Source of the DNA: an uncultured Thermanaerothrix sp.
GTDB lineage: Bacteria; Chloroflexota; Anaerolineae; Anaerolineales; Anaerolineaceae
Assembly (NCBI RefSeq): GCF_938028735.1
Contig: NZ_CALIMF010000005.1
Location: forward strand, 81,573 to 145,572
Direction of reading: 5' to 3'
Length of the DNA: 64,000 bases
A program made the translations under genes and the position numbers. Under the pieces are notes generated by a model. That model searched no databases, was not told the origin of the DNA, and saw only the letters and a list, made by a program, of their open reading frames with translations. Shown one piece after another: positions 17,507-26,313 of the stretch. Positions within the stretch are counted from its first letter, which is position 1. Every line of letters begins with the position of its first letter.

Positions 17507-18517
17507 TTGACCCAAACGCTCACCATTGCGATCCCTATGGCCGGCTGGGGAACGCGCATGCGCCCCCACACCTGGAGCAAACCTAAACCCCTGCTCCCCT
17601 TGGCAGGAAAAACGGTTTTAGATTACGTCTTGGCCCAGTTTAAGAGTATCCCCACCTCTTTTGATGTAAATTACGTTTTCATCGTCGGACCGGGACAACA
17701 AACCGCCATTGAAGCCCATATGCACCAGCACCACCCCAACCTGAAAGTGCACTACGTGGTGCAGGAAGTCATGCGCGGGCAGTCCGATGCCCTCTACCTG
17801 GCGCGGGACTACCTGCGTGGCCCGGTGCTCATGGCCTTTTCCGATACCCTGATCGAAACAGACCTATCCTTCCTCTCCCAAACCGATTTAGACGGGATTG
17901 CCTGGGTTAAGCCCGTGCCGGATCCGCGCCGTTTTGGGGTCGCTGAGGTCAACGCCGAAGGCTGGGTGACTCGCCTGATTGAAAAGCCGCAAGACTTATC
18001 TAATAATCTAGTAGTGGTGGGTTTCTACTATTTCCGCAGCGGCGAGGCCCTGGTTGAGGCCATCCAAGAGCAAATGCGGCGTGGGTTGGCGCTACGCGGC
18101 GAGTACTTCCTGGCAGAGGCCATTAATATCTTGCTGGAGCGTGGTGCGCGTTTCCGCACCCAAACCGTGGAAGTCTGGCTGGATGCCGGAATTCCGGATG
18201 CCCTGCTGGAAACTAATCGCTACTTACTTGAGCATGGGCACGATAACAGCACCGCGGCCGCACAACGCTCTGGCGTGGTCGTGATTCCTCCGGTTTTTGT
18301 TCATCCCGAAGCCCACTTATACAATGTGGTTATTGGGCCTTATGTCTCGGTAGGACGCGGCTGTGTCTTGGAAGCATGTGTGATCAGCGACAGCATCCTG
18401 GACCAGGAAGCCCAAGTGCGCGAAGCCGTGCTAAAGGCCTCCTTATTAGGACGGCGCACGCGCATTGAGGGATCGGCCCAGCGCGCGAATCTAGGAGATG
18501 ATGCATGGATCACATGA
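17507..18517 (+). CDS. Sugar-phosphate nucleotidyltransferase with partial left-handed beta-helix
   Basis: A 336-residue NTP transferase. PMAGWGTRMRPHTWSKPKPLLPLAGK is the signature GxGTRxRPxTxxxPKPLLP region (first half shown spans residues 8-20). Catalytic core about 1-235, then hexapeptide-like repeats (VVIGPYVSVGRGCVLEACVI). Start is TTG 17507, with TTGGAGG six bases upstream; an in-frame TTG at 17495 overlaps that site. It transfers an NTP to a sugar-1-phosphate, with glucose-1-P or mannose-1-P plausible. The stop overlaps the start of the next small gene, so the pair is translationally coupled. Confidence 0.85.
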   Translation: MTQTLTIAIPMAGWGTRMRPHTWSKPKPLLPLAGKTVLDYVLAQFKSIPTSFDVNYVFIVGPGQQTAIEAHMHQHHPNLKVHYVVQEVMRGQSDALYLARDYLRGPVLMAFSDTLIETDLSFLSQTDLDGIAWVKPVPDPRRFGVAEVNAEGWVTRLIEKPQDLSNNLVVVGFYYFRSGEALVEAIQEQMRRGLALRGEYFLAEAINILLERGARFRTQTVEVWLDAGIPDALLETNRYLLEHGHDNSTAAAQRSGVVVIPPVFVHPEAHLYNVVIGPYVSVGRGCVLEACVISDSILDQEAQVREAVLKASLLGRRTRIEGSAQRANLGDDAWIT

Positions 18518-18729
18518 ACCCCGACCCGGTGGAATGCCACTCCGGCTATGAATACGCCGAACGCCCGCTCGCTATTCATTGGGAGGGAGAACGCCTAGAA
18601 ATTGAGGCCATTGAAGAGCACTGGCGCATCCCCGGTGGAAAGTGTTTTCGTGTGCGGGTTCGCGATGGACGGCGTTTTGAGTTGTTTTACGGCGAACTTT
18701 ATGATGAATGGCGGGTTAATCTGTTATAA
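18505..18729 (+). CDS. Small conserved-looking hypothetical protein
   Basis: A 74-residue, charged soluble protein (PLAIHWEGERLEIEAI then FRVRVRDGRRFELFYGEL), mostly beta-strand by appearance, resembling short DUF6504-like proteins. ATG 18505 has AGGAG 7 bases upstream and overlaps the preceding nucleotidyltransferase gene by 13 bases; a second ATG at 18514 gives an ATGA overlap and is the alternative start. It is probably translationally coupled to that gene. No catalytic motif is visible and the function is unknown. Confidence 0.65.
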   Translation: MDHMNPDPVECHSGYEYAERPLAIHWEGERLEIEAIEEHWRIPGGKCFRVRVRDGRRFELFYGELYDEWRVNLL

Positions 18730-18759
18730 GATCTTATTGTAAGAAGGAGCTAGAGCCCT

Positions 18760-19959
18760 ATGTCTTCCACCTCTTCCACCCTCTCCACCGCCTCTACCCG
18801 TACCACCTACCTCTCACAACGTGTAGCCAGCCTGAAGCCCTCCGGCATTCGACGTTTCTTTGACATCGCCGCCACCATGAAGGATGTTATCTCTCTGGGC
18901 ATCGGTGAACCCGACTTTGATACACCCCCCGCAGTGATTGAGGCAGGCGTTCAAGCCTTACGCAATGGTCAGACTCATTACACCTCCAACGCGGGTATCT
19001 TGGAATTACGCCAGGCTCTAGCCGCCCACCTAGAACGGCTGTATGGCGTGAGTTACGACCCTCAAACCGAAATCATTATTACCGTGGGTGGATCCGAGGC
19101 CCTTTACTTAGCCGCCACTGCGCTGCTGGATCCCGGCGACGAGGTCATTATTCCCACACCCTGCTTTGTCTCCTACCAGGCTCAGGTGCATCTAGCAGGG
19201 GGCGTGCCCATTGAAATTCCCTGCCATATGGAAGACAACTTTGATGTGAACCCCCAGGCCATTGAGGCCGCTATTACCCCGCGCACGAAAGCCATCCTAA
19301 TTGGCTTTCCCAATAATCCCACTGGGGCCGTGGCCACCCGTGAACGCTTGCTGGAGATTGCCCGCTTGGCCGAGAAATATGACTTAATTGTTATTTCGGA
19401 TGAGATCTATGACCGTCTGGTATATGCAGGACATCAGCATGTCTGTTTCCCCTCCTTGCCAAGGATGAAAGGACGTTCTCTGCTCCTGGGCGGGTTCTCA
19501 AAAGATTACGCAATGACCGGTTGGCGCATTGGCTATGCCTGCGGCCCCCAACACCTGATGCAAGGCTTGCTCCGTGTGCACCAGTACACTGTGATGTCCG
19601 CCCCCACCATGTCCCAGATCGCCGCCCTCACTGCGCTATATGACCGCGATGAAGCCGTTCAGATGATGGTCGAAGAATATGACCGCCGTCGGCGCCTAAT
19701 CGTTAGGGAGCTAAATCGCATGGGATTGCCTACATTTGAACCCAAGGGAGCCTTCTATGCCTTCCCCAAAGTGAGTGTCACCGGCCTGGATGACGAGACC
19801 TTTGCCCAGCGTCTGCTTCAAGAAGAGCATGTAGCTGTAGTGCCCGGCTCGGCGTTTGGAGCCGGTGGCGAGGGCTTTGTGCGTTGCTCGTATGCTACCG
19901 CCTACGAAAAGATTGAGGAAGCTCTGCGCCGTATTGAGCGCTTCTTGAGGCGATTGTAA
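18760..19959 (+). CDS. PLP-dependent class I/II aminotransferase (aspartate aminotransferase type)
   Basis: A 399-residue fold-type I aminotransferase. GIGEPDFDTP (about residues 48-57) is the N-terminal substrate-gate region; NNPTGAV, SDEIYD and GGFSKDYAMTGWR carry cofactor-binding residues, with the PLP lysine in SKDY. Family members transfer amino groups between aspartate or related amino acids and 2-oxoglutarate in the cytoplasm. A Ser/Thr-rich N-terminus precedes the conserved part. AAGGAG lies 11 bases before the ATG. Exact amino acid specificity is not readable. Confidence 0.92.
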   Translation: MSSTSSTLSTASTRTTYLSQRVASLKPSGIRRFFDIAATMKDVISLGIGEPDFDTPPAVIEAGVQALRNGQTHYTSNAGILELRQALAAHLERLYGVSYDPQTEIIITVGGSEALYLAATALLDPGDEVIIPTPCFVSYQAQVHLAGGVPIEIPCHMEDNFDVNPQAIEAAITPRTKAILIGFPNNPTGAVATRERLLEIARLAEKYDLIVISDEIYDRLVYAGHQHVCFPSLPRMKGRSLLLGGFSKDYAMTGWRIGYACGPQHLMQGLLRVHQYTVMSAPTMSQIAALTALYDRDEAVQMMVEEYDRRRRLIVRELNRMGLPTFEPKGAFYAFPKVSVTGLDDETFAQRLLQEEHVAVVPGSAFGAGGEGFVRCSYATAYEKIEEALRRIERFLRRL

Positions 19960-20044
19960 ACCCGGCCTGCAGCCAATGCCCCTAATCTGACCCCCAACAG
20001 GCATGATATAATCCGCCGATAATCACGGCCGTGGAGGAGACCTC

Positions 20045-21454
20045 ATGACTTACCAACTGATTCAAATTCCCCAAGGCGGAGAAGCCATTCACCTTGCCGA
20101 GGGGCGGCTACAAGTGCCCGATAACCCGATTATCCCGTATGTTGAGGGAGATGGCACCGGACGAGATATTTGGCGTGCCGCCGTGCGGGTCTTCGACGCT
20201 GCAGTCGCCCGTGCCTATGGGGGCCGCCGCAAGATTTACTGGATGGAAGTCTATGCGGGCGAGAAGTCCTTCCGCCAATTCAACACTTGGCTACCCGATG
20301 AGACCCTGCGGGCTTTTGAAGAATTCAGGGTAGGGATCAAGGGCCCACTTACCACACCCATCGGGGGCGGCATTCGTTCTCTCAACGTGGCGTTACGCAA
20401 AGCTCTGGATCTTTACGTCTGTCTCCGTCCGGTGCGCTACTTCAAAGGCGTTCCCTCGCCAGTGCGCCAGCCCGAACTGGTGGATATGGTCATTTTCCGC
20501 GAAAACACCGAAGATATCTACACCGGGATCGAATTTCAGCACGGCACTGCTGAGGCTGAGCGTTTCAAGGCCCTCTTGCGAGAACACTTCCCAGATCAGT
20601 TTGCCAAGCTGCGCTTCCCAGAAACGGCCGGCTTTAGCCTTAAACCCATCTCGGTTCAAGGCACCGAGCGCCTGGTGCGCGCTGCCATCCGTTGGGCATT
20701 GGAAAACCACCGTCGTAGCGTGACCCTGGTGCATAAGGGCAATATCATGAAGTTTACCGAAGGTGCTTTTCGTGACTGGGGCTATGCCTTGGCCAAGCGA
20801 GAGTTTCGCCACCAAATTGTCACTGAACGCGAAGCCTGGATTCTTTCCAACCGCGAGCAGAACCCCAACCTGAGTATTGAGGAAAACGCCCGCCTAATTG
20901 AACCGGGCTACGATATGTTGCCTCCCGAGCAGCAAGCAGCGGTACACGCAGAGGTCGAGAACACACTAACCACCCTCTGGCCCACCCACGGGGACGGCAA
21001 ATGGAAGCGCCTTCTCCTGATCAAGGATACCATTGCCGATGTGACCTTCCAACATGTGTTGACCCGCCCGCGTGACTTTGACGTGTTGGCAACCCCTAAC
21101 CTGAATGGGGATTACCTCTCGGATGCCCTGGCTGCCCAAGTCGGCGGCATTGGTATTGCCCCCGGCGCAAATATTAATTTTGAGAGCGGTCATGCTATCT
21201 TTGAGGCTACCCACGGCACAGCCCCCAAATATGCGGACCTAGACAAGGTCAACCCGGGTTCGGTCATTCTTTCGGGCGAGATGATGTTGCGCTACCTGGG
21301 CTGGCATGAGGCCGCGGATCTCATTATTAAGGGGGTAGAGGGAGCTATCTCAGCGCGCACGGTGACCTACGATTTCGCTCGTCTGATGCCCGATGCCACG
21401 GAAGTGCGTTGCTCCGAATTTGGTGATGCCATCATCCGCCACATGGCCGACTAA
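20045..21454 (+). CDS. icd: Isocitrate dehydrogenase (NADP type)
   Basis: A 469-residue protein, longer than the roughly 416 residues of E. coli Icd. Substrate loop [19 protein letters not shown] keeps the regulatory serine; [25 protein letters not shown] and [14 protein letters not shown] are family hallmarks. [11 protein letters not shown] retains the Lys-Tyr pair that selects NADP. It oxidatively decarboxylates isocitrate to 2-oxoglutarate in the TCA cycle. TATAAT at 20007-20012 and GGAGGAGA before the ATG suggest its own promoter. The extra length lies partly in the region after [13 protein letters not shown]. Confidence 0.95.
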   Translation: MTYQLIQIPQGGEAIHLAEGRLQVPDNPIIPYVEGDGTGRDIWRAAVRVFDAAVARAYGGRRKIYWMEVYAGEKSFRQFNTWLPDETLRAFEEFRVGIKGPLTTPIGGGIRSLNVALRKALDLYVCLRPVRYFKGVPSPVRQPELVDMVIFRENTEDIYTGIEFQHGTAEAERFKALLREHFPDQFAKLRFPETAGFSLKPISVQGTERLVRAAIRWALENHRRSVTLVHKGNIMKFTEGAFRDWGYALAKREFRHQIVTEREAWILSNREQNPNLSIEENARLIEPGYDMLPPEQQAAVHAEVENTLTTLWPTHGDGKWKRLLLIKDTIADVTFQHVLTRPRDFDVLATPNLNGDYLSDALAAQVGGIGIAPGANINFESGHAIFEATHGTAPKYADLDKVNPGSVILSGEMMLRYLGWHEAADLIIKGVEGAISARTVTYDFARLMPDATEVRCSEFGDAIIRHMAD

Positions 21455-21519
21455 GGCAAAGACATCCCCCTGACTGGCGCAATAAGAAGCGGCCCACGAA
21501 AATTCCTGTGCATTTTGAC

Positions 21520-21548
21520 TTGAATGCACAATTTATTTTCGCTACAAT
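21520..21548 (+). promoter_or_regulatory. Promoter of spoVS
   Basis: TTGAAT (21520-21525), a 17-base spacer, then TACAAT (21543-21548). The leader to the ATG at 21621 contains AAAAGGAG. The surrounding bases are AT-rich compared with neighbours. Confidence 0.65.
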
Positions 21549-21620
21549 GAAATACACATTAAATTTGCATGCCAAGAGCATGTTGCACGTGGGCTAAACA
21601 CCGAAGAAAAGGAGCACGCA

Positions 21621-21881
21621 ATGGACGTCATCAAAGTCAAGGCAAATTCCCGCACCGCAGCCGTAGCAGGAGCCATCGCCGGCGTAGTCCGCGAGCACAA
21701 ACGTGCCGAGGTGCAGGCCATCGGCGCCGGTGCCGTCAACCAGGCCATCAAAGCATTGGTGCTGGCCAGGGGGTATCTGATGGAGGATGGAATCTCCATC
21801 GTGTGCATCCCCGAGTTTGTGGATGTGGACATCGAAGGCAAAATCCGCACCGCGATCAAATTAATTGTCGAACCCCGCTGA
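21621..21881 (+). CDS. spoVS: Stage V sporulation protein S family
   Basis: An 86-residue protein with the conserved SpoVS pattern: VIKVKANSRTAAVAGAIAG, AIGAGAVNQAIKAL and GKIRTAIKLIVEP. It is an Alba-like small nucleic-acid-binding fold by family. SpoVS is widespread in non-sporulating bacteria, including Chloroflexota and Thermus, where it has other, poorly known roles. It has its own promoter and RBS and is followed by a convergent gene after 38 bases. Imperfect repeats CTGAACC (21879) and GGTTCAG (21917) flank the gap and may form a terminator. Confidence 0.95.
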   Translation: MDVIKVKANSRTAAVAGAIAGVVREHKRAEVQAIGAGAVNQAIKALVLARGYLMEDGISIVCIPEFVDVDIEGKIRTAIKLIVEPR

Positions 21882-21919
21882 ACCCCGTCCCACCTGAGCG
21901 CGTAGGATAAAGGCGAGGT

Positions 21920-22570
21920 TCAGGTAACTTCCGCCGGATCAAAGCGCACTTCTTCTTTACCGGTTAGTTTTTCCTGAACCTTCTGTAGCACCAGTTCAAA
22001 ATGGCGGGGGCGCGCAACATAGTCCAGGTCATCAGCAGGCACTGTGAGGACCGGACAAAGGGTAAAACCTGCCACCCACGCCTCATAGAGATCATTGAGC
22101 CGCTCTAAGTAATCCAGCGGGATTTCCCGTTCATAGGGACGACGGCGCTGAGCAATGCGCTGTTGCAAGGTCGCAGTGGAAGCACGCAGATAGATCATCA
22201 GGTCGGGTGGGGTCAGGCAATCGCACGCCGCCTGATAGAGGGCTTGGTAAGTGGCGTAGTCGCGCTCGCTCAGCGCTCCTTGCAAGAAGAGCCCACGGGC
22301 AAATATCTCAGCGTCCTCATACAGGCTGCGATCTTGTACCGCTGAAAAAGGGCTGCGTTGAATTTGGAGGTGAATACGCAGGCGGTGGGCTAGGAAAAAC
22401 ACTTGAGAATGAAACGCCCACGCCTGCATATTGCGGTAGAAATCGCTGAGGTAAGGGTTTTCCACCTCCGGCTCGTAATAGGGTTGCCATGCCATGCGCT
22501 CGCACAGCAAGCGTACCAAGGTGGATTTCCCCACGCCAATATTACCTGCCACGATAATGTACTTTTTCAT
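21920..22570 (-). CDS. Deoxynucleoside kinase (dGK/dAK family)
   Basis: A 216-residue kinase. P-loop GNIGVGKST (residues 9-17), the QDRSLYEDAEIF segment with the D/E-R-S motif, and the arginine-rich lid QRRRPYER are typical of bacterial deoxyadenosine/deoxyguanosine kinases. It phosphorylates salvaged deoxynucleosides for dNTP supply. Its ATG overlaps the stop of the DsbA-like gene (ATGA), so the two are translationally coupled. Purine versus pyrimidine preference is not determined. Confidence 0.92.
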   Translation of the reverse strand: MKKYIIVAGNIGVGKSTLVRLLCERMAWQPYYEPEVENPYLSDFYRNMQAWAFHSQVFFLAHRLRIHLQIQRSPFSAVQDRSLYEDAEIFARGLFLQGALSERDYATYQALYQAACDCLTPPDLMIYLRASTATLQQRIAQRRRPYEREIPLDYLERLNDLYEAWVAGFTLCPVLTVPADDLDYVARPRHFELVLQKVQEKLTGKEEVRFDPAEVT

Positions 22571-23325
22571 TGGCTGAGTTTCCCCGCCAATTCCAGTTCA
22601 ATCACTCGCTGGAAAACCTCAAACGGCTGTGCACCCAGCAGGGCAATCCCGTTGATAAAGAAGGTGGGGGTGGAATTGATGCCCAGATCAACCGCGTATG
22701 CGTAATCGCCCTCCACCTCAGCCTGGTAACGCCGTTCATCCAGGCAGGTGGTGAATTGGTCCATCTTCAAGCCCAGGCGCTCGGCATAGGCCAAGTAGGC
22801 CTCCCGTCCCAATGAAAGTCCGCCCCTGAAAAGCAGATCGTGAAATTCCCAAAATTTGCCCTGTTCGTTGGCACAGTTAGCCGCTTCAGCCGCCGGTGCG
22901 GCTTCCGGGTGAATGCTATATAGCGGGAAGTCGCGATACACCAGACGCACTTTATCCCCATATGCAGCCTGGATCTTCGGCCAAACCTGAACATGCCAGC
23001 GCTGACAGTAGGGGCATTGGAAATCGCTAAATTCAATGATCGTGATAGGTGCGTTGGCTGGACCCAATGCTGGGTCATCGTCCACCGGCACATCATAACG
23101 GGTTACCTGGCGTGGGACATCCGCCTCGGCTTGTTGAGCAGACAGTTGAGCCCTTAGGTTGGCAACCTCGCGCCCCCAGATTCCATAACCTGCTGCTACA
23201 CCTAACAAGAAGGCAGCTAGGCCAAACCCCACCATCCCCCAATGCCAAGCAGGTCTGCGTCGTATCGTAGGCGCAGGGGGACGAGATAAGTCGGGAGAGG
23301 CAGGAATAGGCGGGGATTCACGCAT
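22567..23325 (-). CDS. Membrane-anchored DsbA-family thioredoxin protein
   Basis: A 252-residue protein. A short proline-rich cytoplasmic N-terminus is followed by one hydrophobic helix (about 31-52) and an extracytoplasmic DsbA/DSBA-like thioredoxin domain with active site CPYC (FSDFQCPYCQRW) and the cis-Pro segment NSTPTFFING. It probably oxidises or isomerises disulfides in exported proteins. ATG 23325 is chosen because GAGGAG lies 10 bases upstream; ATG 23334 would touch that site. It overlaps the response-regulator gene by 8 bases and the kinase gene by 4. Confidence 0.9.
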   Translation of the reverse strand: MRESPPIPASPDLSRPPAPTIRRRPAWHWGMVGFGLAAFLLGVAAGYGIWGREVANLRAQLSAQQAEADVPRQVTRYDVPVDDDPALGPANAPITIIEFSDFQCPYCQRWHVQVWPKIQAAYGDKVRLVYRDFPLYSIHPEAAPAAEAANCANEQGKFWEFHDLLFRGGLSLGREAYLAYAERLGLKMDQFTTCLDERRYQAEVEGDYAYAVDLGINSTPTFFINGIALLGAQPFEVFQRVIELELAGKLSQ

Positions 23326-24433
23326 GAGAGTCATTCTCCTCAGTTTCAGATTCACCCTCAGGAGCCAGGCCCAAGCGACGTGCCTGCTCGTAGGTCAGGG
23401 CTTCTGACGTGAGCGGGGGCACTGCTTCCCCCTCCACAGCGGCCTCCCAAAAAGCATCAATTGCCTGCGGATCGCTCGGCAGAGGGGGTTGTTGCAAACT
23501 TTCCATCAGGGGCTCGAGTTCGGGCGCTTCAATAGGTAGAACCTCTTGTGGAATGACCTCGGTTTCTACGCCGGGGGGCAACGTCAGAGGTGGCTCCGGG
23601 GGTGGGGGCGCGGTAGTCACCGTGAGATAGGGCACCCCCATCTCATCCAGAATCTGCGCCACCTCCTGTGCGGCCTGGAACACCGCCTCAAAAGCCAGCG
23701 GAAGGCGTACCGCGCTCTCAACCGCTGGGGTCACCAACACCAGGCCAAAGACACCCACAGGCGCAAAAGTCAGGTCTACTTCAGCTCCTTTGAAGGCCAT
23801 CACCCCCTGGGGCGGGCCGGGGCGGAGGAGGCGCGCGACTTTAATGCCAGCACTAAGGACTGCCATCAACGGCGGAATCCATTCACTTTCAAAGTAAGAT
23901 GGCAACCAATCTCCCGCCTGAGCCACAATATGGCCCCGATCATCCAGCAAATACACCGCCCGCGCGTTCAAGGTCTGGCGCAAGCGCCCTAATCGCATGG
24001 AGAGGCGAGGTCCCGCTACTTCCTCCTCTGCCCCAATCCCGGCAGGAGGCGGGGCAGAAGAAGGCATTCCCAGCACCTCAGCCACTGCATCTAGAAATGT
24101 GCTCATGCTCAGCGGCTTGCGCAAGAAGCGCACCGCGCCCACTTCCTGGGCGCGCTGGGCTAGCCCCTCCTCCGTCAGCGCTGTGATCAGAATGCAGGGG
24201 GTGTGAGGAAACCGCTGGTGCAACTTATTCACCAGATCCAACCCCGACATACCCGGCAAGCGGATATCAGCGATCAACAAATCGGCTTGCTGGCGCGAGA
24301 CCTCCAGCAGCGCCTCTTCGGCTGAGGGCACCACTTGGATATCCAGAGCAGGGTCGAGGGTCAGCAGGGCGCTCCGCAACATGCGCCCCAGTTCCAGCGT
24401 ATCTTCAACTATCAATACCCGGCGCACAGCCAT
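23318..24433 (-). CDS. Response regulator receiver protein with C-terminal roadblock-like domain
   Basis: A 371-residue protein. Residues 1-122 are a CheY-like receiver: VEDT acidic pair, phospho-acceptor Asp in LIADIRLPG, conserved Thr in LITA and Lys in LRKPLS. After a Pro/Ala linker, about 145-250 form an alpha/beta domain (RAVYLLDDRGHIVAQAGD) like roadblock/LC7 or profilin-like modules. A proline-rich acidic tail follows. There is no DNA-binding output domain and no histidine kinase beside it. It is the first gene of a three-gene overlapping operon; a TATAAT sits at 24466-24471 on the minus strand. Confidence 0.85.
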   Translation of the reverse strand: MAVRRVLIVEDTLELGRMLRSALLTLDPALDIQVVPSAEEALLEVSRQQADLLIADIRLPGMSGLDLVNKLHQRFPHTPCILITALTEEGLAQRAQEVGAVRFLRKPLSMSTFLDAVAEVLGMPSSAPPPAGIGAEEEVAGPRLSMRLGRLRQTLNARAVYLLDDRGHIVAQAGDWLPSYFESEWIPPLMAVLSAGIKVARLLRPGPPQGVMAFKGAEVDLTFAPVGVFGLVLVTPAVESAVRLPLAFEAVFQAAQEVAQILDEMGVPYLTVTTAPPPPEPPLTLPPGVETEVIPQEVLPIEAPELEPLMESLQQPPLPSDPQAIDAFWEAAVEGEAVPPLTSEALTYEQARRLGLAPEGESETEENDSHA

Positions 24434-24555
24434 AGGCTCTCCCCTGGCAAGGTTGAGTTGAGCCTATTATACAGGATTTTGCCGCCGCCGATTGCTAATC
24501 AGGGGGAAGGTTGGCGGCTGTTGGCCTACAACTCTTAAGCCTGGGAGGGTTCTCA

Positions 24556-25482
24556 TCAGAACGCCTTCCTATGCAGGTGGGGCAACTCAGCCAAGGTCGG
24601 AACTCCATCCGCCACTGGCTTGGCGGGCAGGCTCATGCGAGCCCGCGTCTGGGTGAGGGGTACAAATAACGGGTAACCATCGGGGGAAGCCTCGGTCATC
24701 GAAATTGTCAACCCAAAGGCACGGCTTAGCAAATCCGGCTGGAGCACCTCACGGGTCGTACCCCAAGCCCACAGGCGTCCTCCCACCAATAGTGCTACCT
24801 GGTCGGCATAACGAACGGCGAGATTCAGGTCATGCAGCACCATCAGCACCCCTCGGCGAGGAAGATCCGCGGTCGTACCGTTATCTGCCAAACGGCGCAG
24901 GTGGGTCAGCAAGGCAACTTGATACTGCCAATCCAGATGCGTAGTCGGCTCATCCAGGAGCAAGAAGGGCGTCTGTTGGGCCAGTGCACGCGCCAGCAAA
25001 ACCCGCTGCAACTCCCCGCCGGAGAGTTCAGCCAAGCCACGCTCGGCCAAAGGCAGGGCCTCTACCTGCTCCAACGCTTGGCGGGCCACAGCCTCATCAC
25101 GCGGGGAAACCTGCCCGAGGAGATTCAGATAAGGCGTCCGCCCTAGAAGGACTGTCTGCCAGACGGTAAAAGCGGGCGGTAACTGATGAATCTGAGGAAC
25201 CACCGCCAGATACCGAGCGCGTTGCCAGGGAGACGCGCGAACCAGATCCAAATCGCCCACTTGGATGCTCCCTGCCTGGGGGGTGATCACGCCGCTGATA
25301 GCGCGGATTAAAGTAGACTTGCCCGCGCCGTTGGGGCCAATCAGAGCCACCACTTGCCCGCGCTCAAGGCTTAGCGAAACATTTTCCAGAATACGTTGCC
25401 CCTGCAAGACGACCGTCACCCGCTCCAGGTATAGCCGACTTGCCTCGACTATGGAACCCTTTAAGTCTAATCGGGTGTTCAT
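24556..25482 (-). CDS. btuD: Cobalamin/corrinoid ABC transporter ATP-binding protein
   Basis: A 308-residue ATPase of the FecE/BtuD type: Walker A GPNGAGKST, Q-loop VVPQIHQLPP, signature LSGGELQRV, Walker B LLLDEPTTHLD and the H-loop histidine in VLHDLN. It energises vitamin B12 uptake. The C-terminal extension after about residue 260 is longer than in E. coli BtuD and has no recognised domain. It is the last gene of the riboswitch-controlled operon and overlaps the preceding gene by 4 bases. A GCCGCC/GGCGGC inverted repeat in the downstream gap may help end transcription. Confidence 0.9.
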   Translation of the reverse strand: MNTRLDLKGSIVEASRLYLERVTVVLQGQRILENVSLSLERGQVVALIGPNGAGKSTLIRAISGVITPQAGSIQVGDLDLVRASPWQRARYLAVVPQIHQLPPAFTVWQTVLLGRTPYLNLLGQVSPRDEAVARQALEQVEALPLAERGLAELSGGELQRVLLARALAQQTPFLLLDEPTTHLDWQYQVALLTHLRRLADNGTTADLPRRGVLMVLHDLNLAVRYADQVALLVGGRLWAWGTTREVLQPDLLSRAFGLTISMTEASPDGYPLFVPLTQTRARMSLPAKPVADGVPTLAELPHLHRKAF

Positions 25483-26312
25483 GCTACAACCTCCGCCAAA
25501 CGAGCCTGCAACCAGACGGCCGTCTCCATCATTGAGGGGCCATCATGGATCAAATTCTCTCCTCGTTGCACCGTTGAGATCACAATCCGCATGTCCGGCA
25601 AGAGAACATCCCATCCACGTGCCCGGAGAAGCACTGCCGGGTCTATCGGATATTCTGGTTCCGAGAAAAGCAGCCACACCTGCGGCTTTTGCTGCACGAC
25701 AGCCGCCAAATCTAGAGAGAGGTAGCCGGCCGGCCGGGCGCCAAAAAGGTTTTGACCTCCTGCTACTTCAATCAAATCGTGGATGAAAGTCAGCGCGCCC
25801 GGCGTGCGTGGGTGAGGACCGAACCAGAGTTCAGCATAGACTCGCGGACGCGGTTGGAATGCTCGCGCCGCCAGATCGGCGAAACAAGCCTGCCAACGTG
25901 CCACCAGATCACGAGCGGGTTGTACTGCCCCAACCAATCCACCCAACATCACAATGTTCTCCCATATCCCATACACGCTGTTAGGCAGCGGTAGTACAAA
26001 CACAGGCCACCCTTGGCGCAATAAACGCTGCGCCAGTTGTCGCTGCACGCCAGTGGTGAGCAAAATGAGGTCCGGACGTACCTCCTGCAAGCGTTCCAGA
26101 TCCACCCTTAGATAGTCACCTACTACCTCGGCTTGAAGGTCGGAAACATAACGCCGGCAATACGTCGAAACCCCCACTACGCGCTCTCCACATCCCAGCG
26201 CGAAGAGGGTTTCGGTCAAGCCAGATACCAGACTTACAATCCGTTGCGGTGGATAGGCCAGTTCCACCTTTTGACCCAGCGGGTCACAAAATAGGCGCAA
26301 CGTCGCAGTCAT
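25479..26312 (-). CDS. BtuF-like helical-backbone receptor protein without signal peptide
   Basis: A 277-residue protein of the periplasmic binding protein class used for B12, haem and siderophores: PPQRIVSLVSGLTETLFALGCGERVVGVS, then VRPDLILLTTG (each part below 20 residues is diagnostic) and IEVAGGQNLFG. It lacks an N-terminal signal or lipobox, unlike btuF in the same operon. ATG 26312 begins one base after the permease stop; an upstream frame extension is antisense-like overlap with the permease and is rejected. It could be a cytoplasmic corrinoid-binding protein, or secreted by an unrecognised route. Its family is secure; its role is not. Confidence 0.8.
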   Translation of the reverse strand: MTATLRLFCDPLGQKVELAYPPQRIVSLVSGLTETLFALGCGERVVGVSTYCRRYVSDLQAEVVGDYLRVDLERLQEVRPDLILLTTGVQRQLAQRLLRQGWPVFVLPLPNSVYGIWENIVMLGGLVGAVQPARDLVARWQACFADLAARAFQPRPRVYAELWFGPHPRTPGALTFIHDLIEVAGGQNLFGARPAGYLSLDLAAVVQQKPQVWLLFSEPEYPIDPAVLLRARGWDVLLPDMRIVISTVQRGENLIHDGPSMMETAVWLQARLAEVVA

Positions 26313-26313
26313 T

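Noticed and set aside
21621..21881. SpoVS as a sign of sporulation
   Set aside because: SpoVS is common in non-spore-formers and no other sporulation gene is in the window.
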